A DNA stretch of 64,000 bases from Nilaparvata lugens (lineage: Eukaryota > Arthropoda > Insecta > Hemiptera > Delphacidae). Position 1 is the first letter of the stretch, and every line of letters begins with the position of its first letter. The translations under genes and the position numbers were made by a program. This document shows positions 25,466 to 37,496 of the stretch, one piece after another. Under the pieces are notes generated by a model. The model saw nothing but the letters and a program-made list of their open reading frames with translations, was not told where the DNA came from and searched no databases. The stretch lies in contig NC_052508.1 in the NCBI RefSeq assembly GCF_014356525.2, forward strand, positions 51,828,442-51,892,441, read 5' to 3'.

Positions 25466-26875
25466 CTGAAACAGAGACAGAAAGTCATGCAAAAGGTCCA
25501 GGTTTCCCTAGCAGAGACTTACTCCCAAGATGGATATGACTACAAAATAAAATGACAATATAATTGCATCATCAATAAGGCAATTAATTGAAAATTTATG
25601 GTGAGCTACCTCAATAATAATTCAAATTAGGGTTCATCCTAGATAGTTTTTGGAAATTTTTTACAAAAATATGGAGAAAAATTAATGGAAATTAATGTCT
25701 AAACTTTTCAATGGATCTTAATGATTTTTCTAAATGATATAAATGTAGGTACCCTATTAATTGAACAAAGAAAAATATTTATCGAATATAACCACTTGAG
25801 TGGTAATGAAACAGTACTTGTGCGACAGTAAACGTAAAACAGTGGTGTGGGATATCATTTAGTCAGTTATCCTCTATTTGAAGACTTCTAAATTTTTATG
25901 AAACTAAATTCAATAATCCAGATTCAATAAAATGTATTGTATTGTAATCAATTAACTAAATTAATTTATTGTATTATACTCAATTTCTCCTTCCATTACA
26001 AACTGCTTGTTAAAGATCACTTTAAAATACTCAAATTACGTCATAGTAGTCTGATATTTATGATTAAAATCCATTATCTTCTACTCACTGTGTTAGCTTC
26101 AACAGTGTTGAAAAAGGGCCTAGCGTCCGAAAGCGCTTCACAAAGTAGTGGGAGTCCACACGTGAGTAGAAGCTAATAGCTTTTAATCATAAAAATCAGA
26201 CTGCTATAGAAGTATTTCAAGTATTTCAAAGTGATTATTGAATTGTATTAGAGCATGCCGCTATATAATTCTCACCACATTATTCAATAATCACTATCTG
26301 GTACGTGAGTTCATGATTGGATAACACCAATTTATTTTTTTCCATTATTCAAAAATAAAAAATATTACCTTAACAAAATGAGAATAAATTTAACCAGCAA
26401 ATAGAAACAAACTTCATGTAAATTGATCCAATATTATGGCCTCACTGTCATTAGTTTTGCAAAAGTACGCATTTAATGAATAAGGATTGTTTAAAACCAA
26501 TAAAAAATGTTTTTCAATACTGGAATGTAAAGTATTTATTTATAGTATAGTTAACAACAAACAATATAATACAACACCTTTAAAATATTCTAGATTAAAA
26601 TTTTTCCAAGGCAGGAAATTTTTCCAATGGTAATTTTATAAATGGCCTATTAATTTAATACAATAAAAACATGTTCAAAAATTCAAACATAAAATAGCTT
26701 TTAACTGCATGTAGGCTACTGCACTCTTATCCCCGTAATGCAAAGATTTCTACCGATTGTACTGTAACGTTAAAAGTGGGTACTTGATTGGAATCAATAC
26801 TATATAAATTGATGTAAGTATATGAAAAAATAGGCGCCTAATCCGAATTACGAGGTGAATTTGTAGTAGCCTAAT
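25466..26875. other. intron with a MITE
   Basis: Contains the MITE family A copy at 25987-26240. The block near 26400-26475 (catgtaaattgatccaatattatggcctcactgtca, in part) resembles DNA at 31097-31215 and 33390-33560, likely ancient duplicated flanks of the exons. Confidence 0.45.
25987..26240. mobile_element. MITE family A, copy 2
   Basis: Left and right inverted repeats about 26015-26085 and 26160-26236 (gatcactttaaaatactcaa ... and reverse complement), interior gaaaaagggcctagcgtccgaaagcgct. Same family as 11440-11840, but with a shorter interior. Confidence 0.75.
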
Positions 26876-27135
26876 TCATGGCGCTGCTATTTGAGATGAA
26901 TGCTTGAAGGCGATGTGTGACTTGAGGTGAAATCGGTGAAAAGCTCTGTACGGACAGAAATCGCATTGGAACATGGGCGCTTTCCCGCACTCAAACTTTT
27001 CATGCCGCTTAAGCAGACTCTGTTTCATGTACCGTTTGCCGCAAACCAGACACTCAAAGTTTCTAGCACTTCTGTCCACCATTTTTTCTAGATATTTGTC
27101 AAAATTCAAAAAATCCACATCGGACGTAAACACAC
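26876..27135 (-). CDS. lola: lola alternative terminal exon, zinc-finger pair (27 kb)
   Basis: Terminal exon of 85 codons plus stop. The acceptor is CATTTCTAG with AG at 27137-27136; two bases (GT) precede GTG TTT ACG. The lead-in of about 25 residues (SDVDFLNFDKYLEKMVDR) is mildly acidic. Finger 1: FECLVCGKRYMKQSLLKRHEKFEC (C2HC); finger 2: FQCDFCPYRAFHRFHLKSHIAFKH (C2H2); linker CGKAPMFQC. The CPYRA word in finger 2 is shared with the exons at 30.5, 34.7 and 36.2 kb (CSYRA/CPYRA), which suggests a common ancestor for this middle cluster. Confidence 0.9.
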
Positions 27136-28540
27136 CTAGAAATGAGAGAACAGAGTTGAACGGTCAGTATAGAGGAGATAGAGATGAGTGTAATGTGGAT
27201 TCAAAACTCTTTTCAGAGATGATAGAACAGAACGATACAACAATAATTTATTGTTCCAGAATGAAATACTCATCTAGGTAGTGAGATTAGACTGCCATAA
27301 TTTCTTAAAGCCAATCAACATTAATGCTCCCAATTAAACTCAATGTTCATAATTTTGAGTGGATATCACTACAATACAATTATTGAACAGTCAGTAACTC
27401 ATACAAAGAAGGTGTTCTTAAACCTAACGTTTCATAAATTCAACATTGCGTGAGAGATACCATAATAAATAGTTTTTAAACACTTCAGAATATAGCCAAA
27501 TTGAAGAGTGATTACAGAAAAAACATGGCTTTCTATAATCAAGTATTTTATAGAATTAGTACAGTAAAACAAGATATTGATCGAAACAGAACAAATTTTT
27601 GCTGAATAGTAATTCAAAGCTGCAGATAGGGATGAACAGTAGTCATTACAGAGTAGATTAAATAATTTAAAACAAAGCAATTGATGGAAAACTGTATCAG
27701 AGGGCTTTATGTAGTTTGGCGTTTTATGTATGTAAAGGTGTAGTGATGTCGTAACAGTACATCAATGTTTTAATCAATAATGATTATATTAAGAGGAGAC
27801 AATAATTAGAAAAACAAAACCAATGATAATATTGGAAAAGTATAATACAAATGATTTAGTATAAGAATATAATATTATCAATTGGATAACATTTTCATCA
27901 CATGAGTAAATAAATTAAAAAAAACACATTTTCAAGCGATTAAAGTTCAATGAAATTTTGTGATTCATATTTTCATACTTCAAAACAAGTATTTTCATGT
28001 TATTTTATAGTTTACGAAACCAAAAGATCTGGTGTAAACCTCCAGGAGTGCTTAGTGAAAGTGGAAAAGGATTCCACTTTGGAAAAGAAAAAAATAAGTT
28101 CAATGCAGTGATTATGAATGAGCTAATTTTAAACAAGGAGAAGCTATTACAAGATTATTCTTGTAAAATAACTAGAAGTATCAATTTAGGATGAAAAAAA
28201 AAAACAGATCGTTAGTCCTAGTACTAATAACAGTTATATTCAATAAAAAAAGTACTAGTTCCATACAAATATACAGTGATTCGAGTCCTGTGAGGTTTTT
28301 AATTTTGAATTTCCATTCTACAGCAATATAGAACGTTCTTTCAAGATTCAACAATTTTTTTTACAGTGATTCAAGTCCTATGCAGTGTCAAAACTCAAAA
28401 TTCCGTGCTTCGAAATAGAAAGTCTTCTCAAGTGATAGATACCTTCTCTTCATTTTCAAAGGCACCGTAAGATGTTTATATTTTGTAACAAAGGAATGGA
28501 AATAGCCTACAGTAGAAACCAAAAATAGAAGATATTTATC

Positions 28541-28704
28541 TCGGGCCATTCCCGTGTTTCGGATAGACACGTTAAGCCGTCGGTCCCGGCTGCCTAAAAA
28601 GCAGTCGTTAGGTCATTTCAGAGGCCCTGAAATTGATCAGTTGCGACCTGAAAACTCTGACACCAGACCTGAACCAGCCAGGCCACTCGATATTATTATT
28701 ATTC
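28541..28704 (+). mobile_element. ATT-tailed SINE/LINE 3' fragment
   Basis: GC-rich block (ttaagccgtcggtcccggct, gcagtcgttaggtcat, agaggccctgaaattgatca, agccaggccactcgat) ending in tattattattatt. A 5'-truncated copy is at 49588-49666 and a shorter one at 19390-19421, all in the same orientation with the same tail, as expected for a retrotransposed family. The precise family is not assigned. Confidence 0.7.
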
Positions 28705-28729
28705 TAGTAGAAACCAGGTTCCATGCCAC

Positions 28730-28832
28730 AATAATTTATTTTATTTATTTATTTATACATTAATAGATACAATCATTCTCAACTATGAATGATTGGGAGA
28801 GGAACAACAGGCTTAAAGCCCAAAACTGATAC
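28730..28832 (-). repeat. dispersed retroelement-tail family, copy 2
   Basis: On the minus strand: cagttttgggctttaagcctgttgttcc, in part, followed by an aataaataaat end, matching the copies at 1133 and 59166 (plus) and 48722 and 50155 (minus). Confidence 0.55.
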
Positions 28833-30503
28833 TGTTTCAAATTGCTTGTTGCCATGTATTTTCACTGACATACTCTGTGCCCTGAAATAAGCCTCATCTT
28901 CTTCCTCATCCACAATACTGCTATTTCTATAAGTGACTGGAAATTTGATAATCTAATTAGGCTAGTTGATCAAAATAGGAACATTCCAAATTGAAGATGA
29001 CGATTAATACTGCTGTAGTGAGTTTCCGTTTAGCTTCCGTTAGTTTCCTTGAGTTTACTGCTAGTATTCCGTTCAAATAAAAGTAAGCTTCCCATTCAAC
29101 CAATGCTGTCAGTTTGGAGTGAATCTCAATATACTATTACCAGCATGGAAAACTGATAAAATACTAACTAAAGTTTAATATTCTTCGAATAATAATATAG
29201 CAACTGACTGTAGTTTTCGAATAAGTTGGACGAAGTCAAGATCAGTTACAGTATGACTGCGCAATTGATTTCATATATATCGTACTACAAAAATGTTGTA
29301 ACATTATATTCTATTTATTTATCATTTTACAAAGGCGACTTTCTGGAAGTATTTCAAGCCTAGTTGATGATGATGGGATGAATGATAATACAATGAATAC
29401 AATATAATAATTTACATACTTATTAAATTATGTTTTTCACATTGTCTTTCTTTCATTGTCTGATAGTTAATATCAGGAATCTGGACATAAAAAGATGGCG
29501 ATTTCAGAACAAGTAATTTAATCAAATCATAGTACATACAGTAAATTATAATAAAATTACAATGAGGGAATGTTTCAGGTAGTATACTGTATTGAAGACG
29601 GAGTATCGTAGAACACTCAAGATGGGAGTCCAGTGTCGTGTAACGCGTCTGGACTTCACAAAACGTGCCAGTACCATTTTAAAGCTAACATTTTATTCAC
29701 TTATAAGATTGTACAAATTTTAGTTCAAATATACTGAAAATGAATGAATCTTCTGAAATTGAATACTATTCAAAATCTCTATCATAGAAGACGACATTAT
29801 TATTATTTATTCTAATAGAAATATTGTAATTGAAATTAAGATCTTTCTCAGGCAAAACAATATGTGCGTAAATAGGCTATTAATAGTTACAGTGAATTAG
29901 GTTTTATTTCAAGATAGAGAATTAAGAAAAACAAACTTGACGCTGGAAAAATTATTGAAAAAATTGAAATTTCCAAAGAAGAAAATTTTGAAGAGAAATA
30001 GATTCATTTTAATTGGAATATGATATAGAACTAATGAATAATTGAAATATATAATCTTATAAATTGAGTGCCGTTTCGTTTGATAGAAATTGGAAGACAA
30101 AGATAAACAGATCTAATATGGTTAAATAATATATAGGTAGGTTGGAAAATATTCCAATTTACAGAGAAGTAAATTTGAAGAGAAATAAATTGATTTACAA
30201 TTCAGAGAGACAATATAAAAATGATGAATAGCTAACGTATTTAAAACGATATGTCATAGATTGAATGATATTTATTTGGCAAAAATTAGAAGATAATATA
30301 AAAATAATGAATACTTAAAAAATGTAATGTCATGATAAAAATGAGTTTTTATTGGATAAAAATTATAATAAAATAAAAAATTGATGTAATGTGGGTACTA
30401 GTACATAATAATCATTTCAATGATAGATAAATGAAGTGACATAGGTACCGGTACATAATCTTAATAATTTCAATGACATTTTTGAAACTGCACTGTTTCC
30501 ACA

Positions 30504-30766
30504 CTATAAGAGAAGATTATCAAGATCTATGTTGACATGCTTTGAAAAGATATGCCTCTTTATATGATCCTTTCGGTGAGCTCGGTATGAACAAAGTTCA
30601 CAGGAGAAGCCACGCTGCTTGCCACATTCATTCTCATGACGTTTCAAGCTTTTCTTGCATGAGTAAGTTTTAAAGCAAGTTAAGCATTGAACACGATTCT
30701 GCTCCAACTTTTTCTTTCTCTTTCCTGTTTTCTCATTTCCAAGGAATTTGATGTTTTCCGAAGTAA
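30504..30766 (-). CDS. lola: lola alternative terminal exon, zinc-finger pair (30.5 kb)
   Basis: Terminal exon of 86 codons plus stop. The acceptor is GATTTACAG with AG at 30768-30767; two bases (TT) precede ACT TCG GAA, and the frame is open from there. A very basic run (KTGKRKKKL) before the fingers could be a nuclear localisation signal. Finger 1: VQCLTCFKTYSCKKSLKRHENEC, with His-x3-Cys spacing, one residue shorter than its neighbours. Finger 2: FSCELCSYRAHRKDHIKRHIFSKH. It is closely related to the exons at 31.8 and 34.7 kb (all with CGKQRGF or CRKQRNF linkers and S/PYxAxRKxH in finger 2), so these three look like tandem duplicates. Confidence 0.9.
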
Positions 30767-31791
30767 CTGTAAATCGAATAATTATATTAGGCTAGAAGTT
30801 GGAAAAATCAAAACTAAAACACAACTTGGAAATAACCAAGTTGGAAAAAGTAATACGGTTCGAATTTTTCTAAATCTATGAACATCGTTTGTAAAGAGGG
30901 ATTCAGCTTTGAGAAATCATTCATAGAACAACACGACCTTCACCAGAGCCTCAAGTTGTTGACTAACCGTACCGCACTTTGTTTATTCAATGCTCCAGTT
31001 AGTAGAGGCACTGACAGAGCAACACATGCATTTTGAGTTAATTTTCCATATTTGACCCAGTTAACTAGATAAAAAGTAAATAAATAGGAATAGAACCTGC
31101 ATGTAAACTGATTTAATGAAACGTTGGCAGTGAGTCAGTGAATCTCATGAGGCTTGCAGAGGTCTCCACTCTCAGTCTTTGCAAAACGTCTCATGATAAG
31201 ATGTAAGGATGGGAGAAGGACATGCCAGCAAGAATCAGTTGTAGGCCACATTTAGACGAGTAAGACAAAAAGTAAGCAAAAGTAAAAGTATGAATGAACA
31301 GTCCGCACTAGCGTAGCCAGGATTTTTAAATGAGTGGGGGGGGGGGGGGTTTGACCATAAATGTTGGGCCCCTATACGCTTCACCTAGAGGAATTTGATG
31401 AGAGATGAGGGTGTTATCTTGGATTTTTAGGCTCATGGAGTTCCAGGTTACAACCCCCCCTTCGCTACGGCCACTGCCAGTCCGCATCACCTTAATTTGT
31501 ACTAATCAAATTTTATCTACCAATATTGTAAATGAGCAAAGCCTAAATTCGACTCTAAACCACAACCCAGTATTTCAAAATTTTGCTGCAATTACTAAAT
31601 TACCGTACGGTACTTTCATTATTCGATGAAAAAGGGAGAAGTGGTTCAAAAATAATTGAGACACAAATACTTCGACTATACACCTTACAAATAGTTTTAT
31701 TCAACTTTTATAAAAAATCTATCTTCTTATTCTATCTTATATCTTCTATCTATCTTATTCAGCGTTTTTGTATTCTTGTACCAGTAGGCTA
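30767..31791. other. intron with hAT-like MITE
   Basis: Apart from the element at 31308-31478, blocks at 30898-30961 and 31097-31215 align with DNA beside the neighbouring exons (32325-32390 and 33390-33620). This supports segmental duplication of exon plus flank. Confidence 0.5.
31308..31478. mobile_element. hAT-like MITE with 8-bp target duplication
   Basis: Flanked by the direct repeat agtccgca (31300-31307 and 31479-31486). Ends are related inverted repeats (ctagcgtagccagg... and ...cgctacggccactgcc), with a G-run of 14 (31336-31349) near the left end and a C-run near the right. An 8-bp duplication is the hAT-superfamily hallmark. 171 bp, non-autonomous. Confidence 0.7.
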
Positions 31792-32027
31792 TTATATAAT
31801 ATTCAACTGACTTGCAGGATATGTATGCTTCACAATAACATGCCTTTGCAAGTGATACTTCCTGTAAGCACTGTATGGACAATAATCACAATAGAAGCCA
31901 CGTTGCTTGCCGCATTCGTACATCAGATGACGTTCCAAATTTCTTTTGGCCGAATATTTTCGCTCGCAATCCTTGCACTGGTACAGATTCGGTCCTAGCA
32001 TCAATATTTTGCTGTTTTTAGAAGTGT
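31792..32027 (-). CDS. lola: lola alternative terminal exon, zinc-finger pair (31.8 kb)
   Basis: Terminal exon of 77 codons plus stop. The acceptor is CATTTCACAG with AG at 32029-32028; two bases (AC) precede ACT TCT AAA AAC AGC. Finger 1: YQCKDCERKYSAKRNLERHLMYEC (C2HC); linker CGKQRGFYC; finger 2: YCDYCPYSAYRKYHLQRHVIVKH (C2H2). The tail is eight residues. It is only about 1 kb from the 30.5 kb exon. The DNA upstream of both exons also aligns (around 30898-30961 and 32325-32390), so the duplicated unit included flanking intron. Confidence 0.91.
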
Positions 32028-34708
32028 CTGTGAAATGGAATAATTAGAGGTTAGTAGTTCTACTATGAATATGATAGGAATAATATTAACAATTAATAAT
32101 AATCAACTTGGAAAAAATTTTCTACAATATTTAAACAAAAACATTGATAATGATGGTTGTGGTTGTAGTTGTTATAGCCTACGAGAAAAATGTTAGGGAT
32201 TGTAAACACTAATAATAATAATAATAATAATTATCAATAATTTGGGAGGAATTATAATTATAGGAATTTCTGTTATATTAATAAAATAAACATTCCAATA
32301 TTGTTAATAATAGAGGAGTACATGGATTTGAAAAATCACTCGTGAAACAATGCGACTTCCACAAGAACCTTAATAAAGGTTGTACGATATCAGCTATCAG
32401 ATAACTTGGAAATTGTTGAGTAGCTTGAAACTTTTCAAGTAGCTTATTACCTTATTACCTGGCTAAGGTAGTCCTGTTTTTCCTGTGGTTGGGTTATGTA
32501 TTTTTGCTTTTGAATATCTATATGAGAATTCTTTTTAAAAGCAATCAAAAAGTTCAAAGTTATCAGATAACTGATTTGGCAATTAAGAGCAATGAAAATG
32601 TTGTACGATATTAATAGCAAAATGTGAGAGAATAGATGGTTTTTAATAATGAGTATTATATTGAGTAATGTCAATATATTGGGTGTCCTACGAAAAATGT
32701 AACAATCGAAAACTATATAGATTCTACATGGAATTTGCAACAAAAAATGTTCAGTAAAATTTTCTTAGTTTTTGAGATCTATATATTTTTAAAAAAATCA
32801 ATAACTAGAAAACTATTAGTGAAATTCTTCTGAAGATATGGTTGGAAAGAAAAAGAAATTTCTAATAAGATTAATAGAATTAATTAATTTTACGCTTTTG
32901 AACTTTTTATGAACGCTCAAAGTTGAAAAAGTACATTCGTCGAGTTTAATGCTAAATTTCCAACAGTTTGATCTTATTTAAAGTTTCTGTCTGTTTCCAA
33001 CCATATCTTAAAAATTAAATTATTTGACTGATAGCTTTCTAGTTAATGACCTTTTTTAAAAATACAGAAGAATCAATATATCTCGAAAACTAGGATCGAT
33101 GTAAGAAAATTTAACAGCAATGAAAATGTTATACGATATTAATAGAAAAATGTGATAAAATCCATGGAAGAACCTTTAGAAATGATCAATACATTAGAAA
33201 TTTACAACCATAAAATTATGGAATGATGTTGTCTTGTTTGATAAACGGTATGCTGCAATATTGACTAGTTTTGTTGAGTGATTGAGTCAATAATTCAATC
33301 TAGTAAGTATAGTTCTAAAAATAACTGACACAGAGTGGTGCAGGTCTGCACCACTATAGGACCACTAGAGCCTTAGTTTGGCCCAAGCCGCATGTAAATT
33401 GACCCAAATAATAAAAAATGTTTATAAAAGGTTGTTATTACAGAAAACCTTTTTTTAAATAATACAAAAGGTTTGTTACTGACCTAAATAATTGGGTCAA
33501 TGATAATAAATTGACCTAATATGATAGCTATCACAGTGACTCTCATATTAATGCATGCTTGGCTATGTAAACAATCTTTGCAATAAGTATCTATGTTATA
33601 GGTTACATAAGGATGGGAGAGGAGAAGTGCTTCTAAAATATTCCAGACACAACACATCGACTACAAAAAGCTTATAATTTCAAGCAGTTTTATTCAATTA
33701 TCACAAAAATCCTGTTTTCCCCTCTTTCAGAAAGATTGAAAAGCTAGGTATTACATATTTCAGATATACAAAACAATGATCAACCTTTTACTTTCTTTTT
33801 TGAAGATGTTAGATGTGAAAGAAAAGTTGAATTTGATCTGATGTTCTGAATTGGGATGAATTAGAAGAAAAAATGTTGTAGATCTTGGTGAATAACTACC
33901 AAATTAGAAACATTGGAAAAAGGGATGATGATCGTAGAGAACTGAGCCTTAGGCCTAATATTTAAAATACTATACAAAAAAATTAAAAATATATACTTAT
34001 CTTTAAATTTTCAATGACACTTCCTTACAAATTAGCCACGATCTCACAATTTGATTTCTAAAGCGATTTAGTTGGCTTGGAGAAATGGAACATTCTAGTG
34101 AAAACTTGTAATAAAAAATCAAATAACAGAACTTCACAAATAAATGGAACCTATAGAATAATGAATGAATGAATGAATGAAAAACGTTTTTATTCACAAA
34201 AATCAAAATGTTACAAACATTTGAAATGCTAACTTTACAATAATTTGAAAGAATAATACTCCTCACCTAGAACGAGTCTGTGTGTGAGGAGGGCCGTGTG
34301 TATGACTTATACACAGTATAAGTCAATTTGCGTAGCACTTAACACTTGAGAAAAATGTCTGTTTATAAATTATAATTACTTAAACAATAATCGGCTATAA
34401 TCACACTATAGATTTATATACATAAAGTTTTGTTTAAAAATGGGTAAGTATTAGCTGAGACAAATAATAGAAGTAATATTACAGATAATACTGTATGGTA
34501 TTGGTGGTAAATATGATCTCTTCATTGAAACTTTTTATATTGCGGATAGCCAACGACTCGTATTTTACAGTATATAGTAGCCTACAATATTCACTTTTAA
34601 ATTTTTAACACGTTTTGTAATGGAATACAACATCGATTCAAATTAATTTCTTTTACATAATGTGTGTACCTACAAAAGTAGGTCTACTTTTGGCTTATAT
34701 GATTATCA
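32028..34708. other. intron with foldback and repeats
   Basis: Includes an AAT-rich microsatellite at about 32210-32232, direct repeats (32587-32645 and 33115-33172; gaaaatgttgtacgatattaatag) flanking the foldback at 32740-33115, and a (TGAA)n tract at about 34161-34180 beside a gtgtgtgaggagggccgtg block, possibly another retroelement end. No exon seen. Confidence 0.45.
32740..33115. repeat. imperfect foldback repeat
   Basis: The left arm about 32747-32870 (ttttcttagtttttgagat ... agatatggttggaaag) is repeated inverted at about 32990-33112. Arms of roughly 120 bases have numerous mismatches, so it is old. No open frame lies inside. Confidence 0.65.
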
Positions 34709-34938
34709 TCACGGTACACACTGCCATGTATGCTTGAGAATAACATGTCTTTTTATGTGATACTTTCGATAAGCACGGTACGAGCAGAATTCGCAACTGA
34801 AATTGCGCTGCTTTCGGCATTCGTAGATCACGTGTTTTCTCAGGTTTGACTTTGTCGAGTAGGTTTTCTTGCAAGTTGTGCACTGATGACCAAGACTACT
34901 TGCATCTATCTCCAAAATTATCTCCTTCCAAGTGCTGT
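34709..34938 (-). CDS. lola: lola alternative terminal exon, zinc-finger pair (34.7 kb)
   Basis: Terminal exon of 75 codons plus stop. The acceptor is AACTTTCCAG with AG at 34940-34939; two bases (AC) precede AGC ACT TGG. Finger 1: HQCTTCKKTYSTKSNLRKHVIYEC (C2HC); finger 2: FSCEFCSYRAYRKYHIKRHVILKH (C2H2). The linker reads CRKQRNF: the almost invariant Gly after the fourth zinc ligand is Arg here. It is the third member of the 30.5/31.8/34.7 kb subfamily. An in-frame extension upstream of the acceptor lacks coding character and is read as intron. Confidence 0.9.
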
Positions 34939-36191
34939 CTGGAAAGTTCAATAATTCAATCAAATACACAAGGAAAAATCTCAAAAAATTGAATAATAAA
35001 TCTTCAACGCCTTTCCAAAAATGTAAGAGATTCTCAGTCACTTGAGACTAGGGACTAGGGTGAAGGAATGGTTGCTAACGGGATGCCTATATAGTCATCA
35101 CAGCCTGATTAAATTTTTGTTAATTATGCTAATTGTGATTATTGTTTGTATGATTATAATTTACTTATAATTATTATCAAACGGAAATCAAAAGTTGAAT
35201 GTTGTACGCTATAGAGTATAATTTAATTATATTATATGTTATTATTATGTATATTGTATGACGATTGTCAATACATGTAGTGTGCGGTTTGACTTGAAAT
35301 TATCTTTTTAAAAACTGGGAACCTACTAAGGTGACTGGAGTTTTTCTCCAATTCATTCTCATTTGGGCTTGCTATTTCTGAATCGACTTCAATGAAATCT
35401 TGAACAGCATCCTTGATTGAAGGGTCTTGTACTGAATCTTCAGTCGTCAGATAATTTCCACTATCCTAATTAGTTCATTAATTTAGAAATAGCCTATGAC
35501 ATGCATCAATGAAATAAAGGATCCCCATTTTTACTTCATGGTATGAATGGTTCAGACACGAGTCACTTTGTTTACAATTGGTTTGTAACACTCAACCATA
35601 CGTCCTCTTCATTAGTCAATCCTTTTCTTGTGACTTGACCATCTGAGAAGCTATAAACTAGCACTCTAGCTCGTACATTCAACATATCTAGTTTGAACAT
35701 ACATGAATATATATTATAACAGATAGTCTGATGTATATTTTCAACTATAATATGAAACAACAATGTGGTAGTCAAGTAGTTTTCGAATAACTAACAAATT
35801 CAGAAAAGTACGTCCCCCTAATTCACTTATAGCCTACAATCACTGCTTGATGATTTTTAAAATGCTTCATAGAGAATAAATGACATTTTATAGACTTAGC
35901 CTATACACTGGATGTTCTGGATGATGCTGGATAAAATAAGATTTTGGCTGGATCTGAAATCTATGTGTTTGGTGGGAAGCAACCCAACTACTTTTCTAAT
36001 TCCCTATAGGAGTCTGGCAAGGGTTGAAAGGTGGCCTTAGCCACCACCAGCATTCCAATAACTAAAGAGGTTAAGAGGATGACGGATCAACATAGATAAA
36101 TTAACATAAAAGTAAAAAGTTTCACATTTAATTACTAGAAAGAATACAATAATTTATTACAGATTATTGAGAATCAAACATCAAGATAAGA
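34939..36191. other. intron, nothing recognised
   Basis: AT-rich. The GC-richer patch around 36000-36060 (ggcaagggttgaaaggtggc) has no finger motif or suitable acceptor that I can defend. Confidence 0.4.
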
Positions 36192-36427
36192 TTAAGATAA
36201 AGAATTTTCAAACATATAAGCAGGGTGCTTTCTGATGAGATGACCCTGCAGAGCTACTTTTTGGTGCGCCCTGTATGGACAGAATGTACAGTTGAAGGTA
36301 GGCTCCTTGCCGCACTCAAACTTCAAATGCCTCACCATTGACTTTTTCAGGGCATAAATTTTGCCACATCCGTGACAGGCGAATTGGCTGGGGGTTTCTT
36401 GCGGTGCGGTAGGCCTACGGTGATATC
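36192..36427 (-). CDS. lola: lola alternative terminal exon, zinc-finger pair, no internal start (36 kb)
   Basis: Terminal exon of 77 codons plus stop (TAA at 36194-36192), easy to miss because no start codon precedes the first finger. The acceptor is CAAATTCTAG with AG at 36429-36428; two bases (GA) precede TAT CAC CGT. A Pro-rich, basic lead (YHRRPTAPQETPSQ) is followed by finger 1, FACHGCGKIYALKKSMVRHLKFEC (C2HC), linker CGKEPTF, then finger 2, FNCTFCPYRAHQKVALQGHLIRKH (C2H2). The tail is PAYMFENSLS. All zinc ligands are present. Closest relatives in the window are the 27 kb and 40 kb exons (H-K-FEC, A-x-QK-V-LQ words). Confidence 0.9.
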
Positions 36428-36656
36428 CTAGAATTTGAATTACAATGTTGATTTGAGTATTATTACAAGTTTAATTAAAACTTCAATGAGTGTGCGGTTT
36501 TGCAAGCTACTGGAATTCGTATAGTAGTACACTTTAGAAGTGAATTTCAAGGGATGTAGTCTGATACACTAACAGAATTTGATACAATTTCCTTACAGTA
36601 CCTACTAGAATTTACTACCGACTACTAGAATTTAATATATGAATGCATAAATGAAT

Positions 36657-37080
36657 GAATAAATAATGAATTTATTGCCAAATACAAGAAATATTTTTAC
36701 AAATAAAAATAATTATTAAAATACAATAGTTTTTGGCGTGACTGGAAAAAGAAGCCTTGAGCTCCAGCCACGAGTTCTAAACATACCGTAAGAAATACTT
36801 TTTTTAAACTAATAACAGCAGTAACAAATGAAACAATTCTGTTAATGGATGGTAATCTATGGATATTGAATTTTATCAATAATCCAAGTACTTGATAAAC
36901 ACAATATAAATGCACAGAAAAATAATATAATAATTATTGTCGAGTTTTAATAACCTTCACGGTAATAAATAATTAATATTGCCAAAATTGGTGATTCAGC
37001 CAACTCAGTTCTCAATTTTAAAATAATAGATTTGTTTTACCCACGATTTTATCAATCTCAATGTATTCGAGTAGAACACA
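36657..37080 (-). repeat. 420-bp dispersed repeat, copy 1
   Basis: Aligns, inverted and with moderate divergence, to 39485-39885 within the Mutator-like element. Shared words include tgaatttattgccaaatac, ttttggcgtgactggaaaaa, ccttgagctccagccacgag and gattttatcaatctcaatg-like ends. The (TGAA)n-like end suggests a retroelement inserted in both places, or a fragment of the same host element. Confidence 0.65.
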
Positions 37081-37496
37081 AAAAATAGACATAATCTACC
37101 TGAGTTCAAATACATATTGATAGTAATTCGTGAAAGAGCAGGTACTGTGTTGCAATGTGGGGAATTGAACACTATTTCGGGAAAATGCTGGAAACTAGCC
37201 AAAAATTAATTGGTTTTTGATACATAGGATTATAACAAAAAATCTCAATTTCTACAATGTTTGATGGTATAGCCTAAGATTCAAGCTCACGTTTTGGAAC
37301 AGAAAAAAATGTTGAAAAATTTGATGACTCAATACAATAAAACACCTAAAAGTGATACATATTTGTGATTCAAAATGCTTGCAAATTCTCTGAAATTTTC
37401 TCTGGAATGAAAGTAAACTGCCAAGAAAGTTCTGAAGTTTTATACTTATAACTTTAACTCTCAATGATATTTTAAATAATTAAGAAATTGATGCCG

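Larger units (their letters stand above)
27136..30503. other. intron with retroelement fragments
   Basis: Holds the ATT-tailed element at 28541-28704 and the inverted tail-family copy at 28730-28832. The rest is AT-rich without recognisable exons. Confidence 0.45.
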
